Assembly (NCBI GenBank): GCA_030913385.1
Contig: CP133159.1
Span: 4,567,001 to 4,631,000 of the forward strand
DNA from: Cytophagaceae bacterium ABcell3
Lineage (GTDB): Bacteria; Bacteroidota; Bacteroidia; Cytophagales; Cytophagaceae
Reading direction: 5' to 3'
DNA length: 64,000 bases
The position numbers and the translations under genes were made by a program. Below the pieces are notes generated by a model. That model searched no databases and was not told the origin of the DNA. It worked only from the letters and a program-made list of their open reading frames with translations. Shown piece after piece: positions 56,251 to 63,879 of this stretch (position 1 is the first letter of the stretch; each line of letters opens with the position of its first letter).

Positions 56251-57720
56251 CAATGTCGTTTAGTTAGTGATAATGGTCACAGTTTTTTATAGTTCATCGA
56301 GTGTGGTTTTTTTATTTTTTTAGGTCGATCTACTTTTCTGTCTGGCCTTACAACTTCTTTGGTTCTGGAGACAATATCATCAAATGCTTTAACGGCTTTT
56401 CGGTATTTTCTTTTAAGGAAAATTGGGATAAGCATGTCCATTAAGTTTGCTAAAGCATTTGTCTTATTAGGTTTTTGTTGGTATTTTCGCTTCTTTTTTC
56501 CTTTCTCTTCTTTCTGTTCCTCTTCCTTTTGTTCCTGTTCCTTTTGCTCCTCCTCATATTCAGCCAGGACTTTAGCTTCAATAGGATGGCAATATGCTGC
56601 ACATAGTGTTAAAAGGAAAACTTTGGCATGAAAATCCTGACGTACAGCCTTTGCCGTTTTTCCAGAAAAAGATTCCAGATCAAGACGACTTTTCAGTAAT
56701 TTATAGCACTCTTCCTCATTCCACCGATAATGATAAAGCCGCTTAAACTCCTCAATATCGTATTTTTTTAAATCTGTCAGGGAAGTACAAAGTATTTCTG
56801 TCTCACCTGTTTCAAGCTTTACTTTTATAAGCCTGCAGTCTATTTCTTGACTGATAATTTCCGGGTATTCACTCAGTTTACCATGGTCTTTTTTAGGGAG
56901 CCGAAACTTCACTATGCGTTCCTGTTCAGGGCTGGCCATCAGACTTTCAACTTCTTTCCACCATTCATTCTCAAGCCTTATGCAAAACTCTACCCCCTTG
57001 GCTTTAAGCAGAAAAAACAACCAAAAACAAGGATATCCCCTGTCCAGAAGGAGCAAATCGCCCTTTTCAACTTTTTTAAGGTGCTGTACAAGCAAATCTC
57101 TTTCGCTTGAAGCATAAGGTGCTATTTCTGCATCGAGAGTTATGTGATTAAGTACATCATAAAGCATAGAACCCATTGCCATAGAGCGAGGAGTGCTTGC
57201 TTTAGGCCCAAACATATATTCCCCAAATTCTTCTTTTACTGTGGGATGATTTGGAAGTTGAAGACGGGTGCCATCAACAGCAAGAGTACGCATGCCATGC
57301 CATGTGTAATAGGAGGCCTTTTTGTAGAAAAAATCCACACTTATTTCGTTCAACCTAACAAATGCCCATGGATTTAGCTTGGATCTGGACTGAGAAAGGG
57401 CGCTTTTAGTAACCTCGCGAATATTAAAATCGCTATTGGACATTGCTTTGTAAAATCTGTCAAGATCACGTTGCAATGCTGACTTAAAAGACATGATAAA
57501 AACAATTAACTTCCTGATATCCAGCTTTCTTTGTCTAGAGAATACCCTTTCACAGCCGTCTTTAACACGGCTAATGAACTCTTTACAGTTAATCTCATGG
57601 CTGATATGTTTGGTTAGTTCTTCTCTATAGTCAGAGTTTTTATTAGTCCCTATATACCCTCACAATTTACAAAAAAATATCTTACCAATACAACAAGAAA
57701 AGCTTAACTAAACGACATTG
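56251..57720 (-). mobile_element. IS4-family insertion sequence, 1470 bp
   Basis: Bounded by perfect 16-base inverted repeats, CAATGTCGTTTAGTTA at 56251-56266 and its reverse complement at 57705-57720. These in turn are flanked by a perfect 10-base duplication (ATATCAGATT). One transposase gene fills it on the minus strand. Target duplications of 10 or more bases are typical of IS4. Both ends and the target copies are flawless, so the insertion looks recent. Confidence 0.96.
56277..57494 (-). CDS. IS4-family DDE transposase
   Basis: 405 residues. The catalytic Asp residues lie in LAVDGTRLQLP and LLLLDRGYP. The Glu lies in the IS4 YREK signature, seen here as YHYRWNEEECYKLLK (Y-x2-R-x3-E-x6-K fits exactly). 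A lysine/glutamate-rich insert (EEEQKEQEQKEEEQKEE, about 310-330) is present near the C-terminus, followed by a basic tail ending KKPHSMNYKKL. All catalytic residues are intact, so the element could still move. It has a lower GC content than the rhs shell around it. Confidence 0.95.
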   Translation of the reverse strand: MSFKSALQRDLDRFYKAMSNSDFNIREVTKSALSQSRSKLNPWAFVRLNEISVDFFYKKASYYTWHGMRTLAVDGTRLQLPNHPTVKEEFGEYMFGPKASTPRSMAMGSMLYDVLNHITLDAEIAPYASSERDLLVQHLKKVEKGDLLLLDRGYPCFWLFFLLKAKGVEFCIRLENEWWKEVESLMASPEQERIVKFRLPKKDHGKLSEYPEIISQEIDCRLIKVKLETGETEILCTSLTDLKKYDIEEFKRLYHYRWNEEECYKLLKSRLDLESFSGKTAKAVRQDFHAKVFLLTLCAAYCHPIEAKVLAEYEEEQKEQEQKEEEQKEEKGKKKRKYQQKPNKTNALANLMDMLIPIFLKRKYRKAVKAFDDIVSRTKEVVRPDRKVDRPKKIKKPHSMNYKKL

Positions 57721-57730
57721 ATATCAGATT
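57721..57730. repeat. Target-site duplication, right copy
   Basis: ATATCAGATT, identical to 56241-56250. Confidence 0.95.
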
Positions 57731-58170
57731 TTACAATTGAGGGAAATATATTTAATTGTTGTGAACAGTGGATGATGTACAACAAAGCTTTTTTATTTGG
57801 CGACAAAGATAAGGCAAAGCAGATTTTGGAAGAAAAAAGACCAAATGTTCAACGAAAGCTTGGGAGACAAGTTCGTTTTTTTAAAGAAGAAAAGTGGCTG
57901 CAATATCGATATAGGATTGTTTTTCAAGGAAATTATGCTAAGTTCACACAAAATGATAAACTTAAAGTGTATTTATTAAATACCGGAAATAAAAAACTAG
58001 CCGAATCTAGCCCGACAGATTTAATATGGGGAATAGGGTTACCTGAAGATAGTCCTTATAAATTTGATGAATCTAAATGGAGGGGAGAAAACTTGCTTGG
58101 AGAAGTTTTAATGAAAGTAAGAGAATGTATAAGAACAGGATATCAACCCTTTAAATAAGAATGCACAGTA

Positions 58171-58430
58171 TCCTGCACGACACCAGGCAAAACCATATTT
58201 ACCTTATAAATATTCTAAATATTAGATTATCAAACAATTACATTTTAATGATCTGCTGGTTATATATTTCTCTTATTGACAGTTTCTTAAATGGCTTTTG
58301 GGTTGCCGGGTTTTAACAAATCCCGCAACCGATCCGGTTTATTTTCACCCTTTCCTTGCCAGCTTCGGCGACCTGAACCGAGAACTGATGTATATCGGGC
58401 GCTTTTCCGCTCATTACTTCCAGAGAGATA
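58171..58430. repeat. Inter-cassette spacer, copy 2
   Basis: Begins TCCTGCACGACACCAGGCAA and follows the NADAR gene. Related to 53460-53720 along its length, including the right end (CCAGCTTCGGCGACCTGAA against TCAGCCTCGGGAGTTTGAA). It fills the gap before copy C. Confidence 0.7.
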
Positions 58431-58869
58431 AGTACGACAAACTGGGGCTGAGACAGCACATTGGCAGCAGCCTCGGTGCGGACATACAGCTGGGACGCAA
58501 CGAGTCAGGTTTTGTCACCAGTATGCAGGCCGGCCAGCAGGGCATGAAACTCCCCTGGCAGGCAGAGATCACCTACAACAGCCTTGGACAGGAACTGGAC
58601 AGGGTACTCGGCATCGGCAACGTAAAGGACCAATTCGCCTACGACCTGTCGGGACGCCCGAGGGAACAGAAGACCTGGAACGGCACCGGTGCCCGTCGCC
58701 TGCACCGCCACAAGCAATATTACTGGCACCCCAACGACCGCCTGCAGCGCATCCACGACGTGCTGACAGACACTGCCACTAGGTTCCGGCACGACAGCTT
58801 CGGCAACCTGATCGAAAGCCTGACCGTTCAGGAATATCGTATACAGGGAAAGGAAAACTATTTTAGAGA

Positions 58870-58926
58870 GGGCGGAGCGTTAAAAAATGATTTGGTAAAT
58901 CATTTTAGCGACGAGCCAGCTTGCAG
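58870..58926 (+). repeat. 57-base palindromic element, copy 1
   Basis: Opens GGGCGGAGCGTTAAAAAATG, has a central hairpin AAATGATTT-GGT-AAATCATTT and closes AGCGACGAGCCAGCTTGCAG. It differs from copy 2 at only two bases in the last ten. Confidence 0.88.
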
Positions 58927-59334
58927 GGCTGCAACATCTTCCGTGAAGAAGAAAAGAAAGACCGGAAATACGGCGCGGGCGGAAAACTGCTGGAAAATAA
59001 GGGAGATAAGTATACTTATGATGAAGAAGGCAATTTAATAAAGAAGTCCACCAAAGACGGCAACTGGCATTATGAGTGGAACGGCAACGGCAGCCTGAAA
59101 CAAGTGACCCGCCTCGATAACAAAACCGTCAGTTTCGAGTATGATGCTTTAGGGCGCAGGACCGCCAAGTTATTTGACGGAAAGATTACAAGATGGGTCT
59201 GGGACGGGAATACGCCAATTCACGAATGGCATTACAAAACAGAAGACCGTCCAATAGACGTGGTGGACGAGTTCGGGTTTATTTCTAAGGACAGAGAAGA
59301 GCCTGTAGAAAACCTCATTACCTGGGTTTCGATG

Positions 59335-59391
59335 GGGCGGAGCGTTAAAAAATGATTTGGTAAATCATTTTAGCGACGAGCCAGCCTGTAG
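59335..59391 (+). repeat. 57-base palindromic element, copy 2
   Basis: Same as copy 1 apart from its end (CCAGCCTGTAG). It interrupts the codons for TWVFDDGSFKPAAK of the rhs shell; homology to copies A and B resumes directly after it with GGAGCACTCAAGCCAGC. Confidence 0.88.
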
Positions 59392-59583
59392 TGGGAGCAC
59401 TCAAGCCAGCGGCAAAAATTGTAGACGGAGAGTATTATTCCATCATCAATGATTATCTTGGCACCCCGAAGGAAGCCTATGACAAATACAGCGACTGCGT
59501 CTGGAAGTGCGAGCATGAAGCATACGGGAAGGTGAAAAGTTGCGAAGGGGAGGTGGATTTTACACCTTTCAGATTTCAGGGGG

Positions 59584-59608
59584 GGGCGGAGCGTAAAGAA
59601 ATGATTTG
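59584..59608 (+). repeat. 57-base palindromic element, partial copy 3
   Basis: GGGCGGAGCGTAAAGAAATG then ATTTG: the left 25 bases of the element with two or three changes, after which similarity ends. It marks the point where the rhs core breaks off and the small antitoxin-like gene begins. Confidence 0.7.
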
Positions 59609-59613
59609 TTGAA

Positions 59614-59907
59614 ATGAGTAAAGAAAGAGGTCTTGAGCAATATTATTCAGGAGATAAAGTATGGGACAATTGGGTACAGAAGGCTAAGGAGGATTATTGG
59701 AAAAATACAGATTATCAAAAAGAGCTACTATCTCTACTGGATAAAAGTTTTGACCTAGCAGTTGTAATTTATGCAAAACATGGTAAAGGAAGTATTTGCT
59801 GGCTTAGCAAGGAAGTTCCTGCGTTGGAAAACCTAACTCCAATTGAATGCCTGAAAACAAAGGAACTAATGCTCAGGTTAAGAGAATGCTTATTAAGAAT
59901 GCCCTGA
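59614..59907 (+). CDS. Small protein with MbcA/ParS/Xre-antitoxin-like (DUF2384) C-terminus
   Basis: 97 residues. The C-terminal half, ICWLSKEVPALENLTPIECL then KELMLRLRECLLRMP, follows the W-L-x-x-P-x-x-x-L-x-x-x-T-P-x-x-x-L order of the toxin-binding domain found in MbcA/ParS/Xre antitoxins. Those usually neutralise RES-domain NAD-consuming toxins. No helix-turn-helix is seen in its short N-terminus. In this setting it is best read as an orphan immunity gene whose toxin tip was lost from copy C. The start lies six bases after the partial third palindromic element. Confidence 0.65.
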   Translation: MSKERGLEQYYSGDKVWDNWVQKAKEDYWKNTDYQKELLSLLDKSFDLAVVIYAKHGKGSICWLSKEVPALENLTPIECLKTKELMLRLRECLLRMP

Positions 59908-59923
59908 TTTTCATCTACGGTGG

Positions 59924-59960
59924 CCAGACAAAGCCATATTTAGTCGTTCAATTGCTCAAG
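59924..59960. repeat. Inter-cassette spacer, fragment 3
   Basis: CCAGACAAAGCCATATTTAG and the next 17 bases match the start of spacer copies 1 and 2. It marks the right end of the rhs region. Confidence 0.55.
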
Positions 59961-60073
59961 GGAGTAATATAAATAATCTGCTACATTGAGAAAAATCATA
60001 ACTATAAGCCAAACAATCTTTCTTTCCAACCTCTTATTTTATTGAGAAGGGATAAAAAGTTAGGAGGCGAGGT

Positions 60074-60796
60074 ATGAAGAAGACAGGAAGATGGGCAGGA
60101 CTTATAATTGGTTTGTTTACGCTGGTATCTTTTATAAAAGGGTGCACTTCTATATACAACACCTATGCAGACCTAGATGCAGAAGCAGACTTTGCAGAAT
60201 ACAAAAGCTTCTCATGGATTCCTCGAGATTCATTCCCGGTTTACGGGACTGAGTATGATAATGAACTGGTAGAAAAAGAAATTAATAACTTGGTAAACCA
60301 AGAATTGAGGGCCAGAGGTATGTTTGAAGACAATTATGACCCTGACCTCTACATAGTTTATTATTTTCAAATGGAAGACAAGATCAATACGTTCCAGTTG
60401 CCAGTTTATGCTTATGCGCCCACAGCCAGAGACCTAACACCAAATCCGTACACATATACAACCCATATGTATAACAATCCACATAGTAATTTCTGGAACT
60501 TCAGGTATAACAACCCATACAATCCACACCAGACACCGTACTTGTACGACTGGAATGTACCCGTAGGAACACCAGAAAAGCCTTATATTATAGGACAGTA
60601 TATACAAGAAATCCCATTTACAGAAGGGATGCTGATTATAGACATTATAGACAGCAACGACAATAGTCTAGTCTGGAGGGGTTGGAGTACTGGTGCGCTC
60701 GACTCTCCTCATATTTACAAACAAAAGCTGCCCGTCATGATCCGGGACATTTTTACAAGATACCCCGTAGATCCAGTAGGTATGAGCCGAAAGTAA
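60074..60796 (+). CDS. DUF4136 family lipoprotein
   Basis: 240 residues with an N-terminal membrane segment and lipobox-like FIKGC at about residues 20-24. The sequence STYADLDAEADFAEYKSFSWIP-like start (here YNTYADLDAEADFAEYKSFSW) followed by DPDLYIVYYFQMED and, near the end, GMLIIDIIDSNDNSLVWRGWSTG is the standard DUF4136 layout. These proteins are found on the outer membrane of many Bacteroidota; function unknown. A long Tyr/Asn/Pro-rich loop (about 120-165) interrupts the domain. It is the first ordinary gene right of the accessory region. Confidence 0.85.
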   Translation: MKKTGRWAGLIIGLFTLVSFIKGCTSIYNTYADLDAEADFAEYKSFSWIPRDSFPVYGTEYDNELVEKEINNLVNQELRARGMFEDNYDPDLYIVYYFQMEDKINTFQLPVYAYAPTARDLTPNPYTYTTHMYNNPHSNFWNFRYNNPYNPHQTPYLYDWNVPVGTPEKPYIIGQYIQEIPFTEGMLIIDIIDSNDNSLVWRGWSTGALDSPHIYKQKLPVMIRDIFTRYPVDPVGMSRK

Positions 60797-61025
60797 AATC
60801 GGCCTCTTTAGTTTTTTGCCGCCTCCCTCCCCCTAACACTACCCCTGCTTAAGCGATGATTATATTTTACTGATTTTTTGAATATTAATACCTGCACGAA
60901 CCCCATTCTATAAAGATTGGTTTTATACAAATAGAGTTTTATCAGATTTTTAGATGAGCATACTAAAGGATTCCTCTTTGGTTATGTTATCTTTGTATTT
61001 GGACCAAAAATAATATAATTAGTAA

Positions 61026-61385
61026 ATGGAAGTTAAAGGAACCGTAATTAAGCTCCTTCCCCTTCAGAAAGGTCAAGGAAGAAATGGTGAATGGAAAAAG
61101 CAAGAGTTTGTTATAGAAACAGCCTCTCAATACCCCAAAAAGGTATGTATGAATTTATGGGGAGACAAGATTGATCAATTTAATGTTCAAGAAGGAGAGC
61201 AAATAACAGCTTCAATAGAAATAGAAAGTAGAGAATACAACGGGCGCTGGTATACCGATGTACGCGCATGGAAAATACAGAAAGACTCAGAAGGTACCCC
61301 TCCCCCACCACCCCCGGCAGATGATTTCCCAGGCGAAAATGCATCTTCATTTTCTGGCGGAGACCCAGACGACTTACCTTTTTAA
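61026..61385 (+). CDS. DUF3127 OB-fold protein with SSB-like acidic tip
   Basis: 119 residues. The first 90 form the DUF3127 domain, an OB-fold found mainly in Bacteroidota (GTVIKLLPLQKGQGRNGEWKKQEFVI then VCMNLWGDKID and TASIEIESREYNGRWYTDVRAWKI; key parts GxWKKQEFVI and NGRWYTDVRAW). A short Pro-rich linker leads to a tail ending DPDDLPF. That tail copies the acidic C-terminal tip of single-stranded DNA-binding proteins, which recruits repair enzymes. It is therefore likely to work in DNA replication or repair, but binding to DNA is not shown. It lies 24 bases upstream of a methyltransferase gene on the same strand. Confidence 0.88.
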   Translation: MEVKGTVIKLLPLQKGQGRNGEWKKQEFVIETASQYPKKVCMNLWGDKIDQFNVQEGEQITASIEIESREYNGRWYTDVRAWKIQKDSEGTPPPPPPADDFPGENASSFSGGDPDDLPF

Positions 61386-61409
61386 CGAAATAGTTTATTT
61401 AAACAGGGA

Positions 61410-62195
61410 ATGGATCAAAAAATAGTCAACTTTGTAAAAAAGGTAGTTCCACATGATATCCGGATTTTCTTTAGAAAGTTAAACTGGAAGCGTCACTACA
61501 TACTGCAAAACCTTTTTCAGGCACAAAAGCCGAAAGTTTATTGCCCCATTGCCAAAAGAGAGTTCAAAGCTTTTGTAAGGCTTCAAAACGAACTTATTAC
61601 TCCAACCAACGGAGCGCGGGCAAGACAGAGGCTGGTATGGCATTTCATTGAAAACAAATTAGCTATTCTAAATAGAAATGCCAAACTTCTGCATGTAGCA
61701 CCAGAACACGCATTTTATCAGGTTTTTAAAAATCAAAAAAACCTCACCTATGTAGCTGGTGACAAAATGGTAGACGGATATTCGAATCAAAAAGGTGTGC
61801 AAAACATCGACTTGACAAAGCTTTCATTTCCTGACAATGAGTTTGATTTTGTTCTTTGCAACCACGTATTAGAGCATATCCCGGACGATGGGGCGGCCAT
61901 GTCAGAAATCTATCGGGTTCTTAAAAGTCAAGGCACTGCTATCATAACAGTACCGATAAATGAAAGTTTTGAAAAGACGTATGAGAACCCCTCTATCACC
62001 TCACCCAAGGATAGAAAAGAACATTTTGGCCAATGGGATCATGTAAGATGGTATGCACCAGACATTAAAGACCGACTTGAAAAACATGGGTTTACTGTTG
62101 AAATGAACAGATACGGTAAGGAGTTTTCGACAGAGGCCTTTGAAAGGTTTGGCTTTTGCAATGATATCATTGTGGTAGCCCATAAAAAACCATAG
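61410..62195 (+). CDS. Class I SAM-dependent methyltransferase
   Basis: 261 residues with the methyltransferase-11 type core at about 85-200: LLHVAPEHAFYQVFK (motif I, with the usual Gly-rich loop reduced), then DLTKLSFPDNEFDFVLCNHVLEHIPDD (motifs II and III, including NHVLEH) and AMSEIYRVLKSQGTAIITVP. The N-terminal 80 residues contain two spaced basic segments and YCPIAKREFKAF. The target is unknown; proteins of this shape often methylate cell-surface sugars or quinone intermediates. It is closed by a strong terminator shared with the convergent hydrolase gene. Confidence 0.85.
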   Translation: MDQKIVNFVKKVVPHDIRIFFRKLNWKRHYILQNLFQAQKPKVYCPIAKREFKAFVRLQNELITPTNGARARQRLVWHFIENKLAILNRNAKLLHVAPEHAFYQVFKNQKNLTYVAGDKMVDGYSNQKGVQNIDLTKLSFPDNEFDFVLCNHVLEHIPDDGAAMSEIYRVLKSQGTAIITVPINESFEKTYENPSITSPKDRKEHFGQWDHVRWYAPDIKDRLEKHGFTVEMNRYGKEFSTEAFERFGFCNDIIVVAHKKP

Positions 62196-62205
62196 ACAGC
62201 CCAGT

Positions 62206-62246
62206 AAATATTAGAGAGTAGCTTACAGTATTACTCTCTAATATTT
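62206..62246. terminator. Strong bidirectional terminator
   Basis: AAATATTAGAGAGTA (62206-62220) pairs perfectly over 15 bases with TACTCTCTAATATTT (62232-62246). It lies between the convergent methyltransferase and hydrolase genes and overlaps the last bases of the hydrolase stop codon. Confidence 0.88.
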
Positions 62247-63135
62247 ATTTATTGTTCCTACGGACGAACCCCTGTATAGTATATACATAGTTGATAAACT
62301 CCATATCTATAGGCACAGACTGATGCCAAGCCCCTTCTACCCGATACCCCTCTTTAAAAGCACCATTATGATTGTTATAGACAAGTTCTCCATGCGCCTC
62401 TATATGAAGTAAGCGGTCTTCGGTACCGTGCATCCACAACAAAGGCTGCTGCACCTTCTTAATTTCATCAGCATTGTTTATTTCAAGGTTAGTGATATAA
62501 GAAGCCGGAAGAGAAAGCTGTACCGCATCTCTCACGAAAGCCTCTGCGGACGCAAAAGGTGCCTCCAAAATTAATTTAGAAGGGGTTAAAACCTGCGGAT
62601 GCGCTGAAAGTTTTGTAGCAGGCGCTGATCCTAAACTAAAACCATAAATCACCAGCCGGTCGTCGGTTAGGCCTCTTTCCTTCAGCCATTGAAGCACCGC
62701 CCGCGTATCAGCATATAAACCTTCCTCCGTAGCTTGCCCCTCAGACTTTCCATACCCTCGGTAGTCAAAAGTTAATACTCCATAACCAGTATTGGCCAGC
62801 AACTTAGTTCTTGGCCAGTAATAGTCCATATGCATATGATTTCCATGACAATAAACAATAACCGTATCTGTACTAATAGTTTCCAGATCCCCAACATAGG
62901 TGGCATAAATCTTAGCCTCATCCCCATTCAGGTTCGAAGTCATTTGCACCAAATGTATTTTCTCTTCAGGAATATCAAAATAAGACCCTAAAGTAAAGTC
63001 CGTTTTCCCTTTGTAATCATCAAATTGATAAAAGTCGGTTTGTTCTGGCTCAAACAATACATCCTCCACTCGCATACATGAACAAACCAAACACATTAAA
63101 ACACCTACTACCGGAAATACTCCTATCTTCCTCAT
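62245..63135 (-). CDS. Alpha/beta-hydrolase lipoprotein
   Basis: 296 residues: a lipoprotein signal (FPVVGVLMCLVCSC, Cys at about residue 18-20) and then a serine hydrolase of the abhydrolase/DUF-type. The oxyanion segment is VIVYCHGNHMHMDYYWPR and the strand before the active site is VLTFDYRGYGKSEG. The nucleophile elbow is GFSLGSAPA, with Ser at about residue 178. The probable Asp lies in WMHGTEDRLLHIE and the His in EGAWHQSVP. All three members are present. Likely an esterase or peptidase on the outer membrane or in the periplasm; the substrate is unknown. A 69-base gap separates it from the lipoprotein gene upstream on the same strand. Confidence 0.88.
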   Translation of the reverse strand: MRKIGVFPVVGVLMCLVCSCMRVEDVLFEPEQTDFYQFDDYKGKTDFTLGSYFDIPEEKIHLVQMTSNLNGDEAKIYATYVGDLETISTDTVIVYCHGNHMHMDYYWPRTKLLANTGYGVLTFDYRGYGKSEGQATEEGLYADTRAVLQWLKERGLTDDRLVIYGFSLGSAPATKLSAHPQVLTPSKLILEAPFASAEAFVRDAVQLSLPASYITNLEINNADEIKKVQQPLLWMHGTEDRLLHIEAHGELVYNNHNGAFKEGYRVEGAWHQSVPIDMEFINYVYTIQGFVRRNNK

Positions 63136-63204
63136 ATGACCTCCTCTACTAAACCTTCAATACATATACTCAGCACAATTCCCAGTCAAACCTGGCCCTG
63201 CATA

Positions 63205-63879
63205 CTAAAACCTTCTTGATACCCCAAAATAAAAACCCCAGACCCCGTGAGAGCGAATACTTAAAAAGTCCAGAGCCATACGCTCAACATCTGCCCCAGG
63301 CCCCATATATTTCAACTCAAGTGTATAATTCATCCGTGGTGTTGTAAATGTATGCCCCGTATGAAAGCCGGGCACCCAATAGTTGTACCTTTCTTCACCA
63401 TGTACCGATTGCTCTCTTAGGTCAAACCAGTTAGTTGTTCCCAGATAAAAGAAGTTTCCCGTATCACCATAATCCCAGTAAGCGTTTAAGTCCAACTGAG
63501 GGTAAAAGCGAAAATTCCAATCCCATCTGTCAATCATAAAATTCCCAATAGGTGAGATGGTCAAACCAGGAATCATACCTTTTGGCTTCCATAGCCCTTT
63601 TACCATTCCAACATCAGCATTGAAAACACCAAATAAAAGTCCCGTAGTATTAACACCACCAAACACCGTCAAATCGTCAGCTATGCCAGCAGCTCCTGAG
63701 AAAGACGTCATTGGAATAGGCGCAAAAGTGTAAGGGTGTCCTGGAAGATTTACCAAAGGACCTCCTACAGAAAACGACACTGCTTTCTCCTTTTTTTCCA
63801 AAGGCTTCACCATTCGCACGGGTGCACATGAAAAAACAAAAAAACAAGTAGTTATCGATATGTAAGCTAGTGCCCTCAC
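63205..63879 (-). CDS. Lipoprotein with small beta-barrel-like body
   Basis: 224 residues with a lipoprotein signal (ISITTCFFVFSCAP, lipid Cys at about residue 18). The body is of alternating aromatic/polar strands (FSVGGPLVNLPGHPYTFAPIPM is its start; key part GGPLVNLPG, then GITISPIGNF-like GLTISPIGNFMIDRWDWNFRFYPQLDLNAYW) and ends VWGFYFGVSRRF with terminal Phe. This looks like an outer-membrane-associated small barrel protein; no family is recognised. It may form an operon with the alpha/beta hydrolase downstream. Confidence 0.72.
   Translation of the reverse strand: MRALAYISITTCFFVFSCAPVRMVKPLEKKEKAVSFSVGGPLVNLPGHPYTFAPIPMTSFSGAAGIADDLTVFGGVNTTGLLFGVFNADVGMVKGLWKPKGMIPGLTISPIGNFMIDRWDWNFRFYPQLDLNAYWDYGDTGNFFYLGTTNWFDLREQSVHGEERYNYWVPGFHTGHTFTTPRMNYTLELKYMGPGADVERMALDFLSIRSHGVWGFYFGVSRRF

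Larger units (their letters stand above)
56178..58158 (+). pseudogene. NADAR-family gene split by an IS4-type insertion
   Basis: Removing 56251-57730 (the IS plus one target copy) restores one frame of 166 codons, from the ATG at 56178 to the stop at 58158. The joined protein has the NADAR (YbiA-like) order: FFYGYYHPLSQWYISDF, NIFNCCEQWMMYNKAFLFGD, KRPNVQRKLGRQVRFFKEEKW, KFTQNDKLKVYLLNTGNKKLAESS, DLIWGIGL, and WRGENLLGEVLMKVRE (key residues W-G-I-G-L and N-L-L-G-x-x-L-M). NADAR proteins are N-glycosidases, and members have been reported to remove ADP-ribose from guanine. The gene lies just after an ART-like toxin module, so a protective role against that toxin is a good guess. It is inactivated by the insertion unless the element leaves precisely. 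Confidence 0.9.
58433..59580 (+). pseudogene. Degenerate rhs cassette, copy C, interrupted by palindromic elements
   Basis: Starts at TACGACAAACTGGGG with clear identity to copies A and B and runs to the RFQG codons, where it stops at a third, partial element. A 57-base element interrupts it at 58870-58926 and again at 59335-59391, and one T is missing near 59329. The frame is therefore broken into three open pieces (58298-59038, 58921-59355, 59391-59612). No toxin tip follows: the sequence goes straight from the broken core into a small antitoxin-like gene. It cannot make a working toxin but may still recombine with the other copies. Confidence 0.9.
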
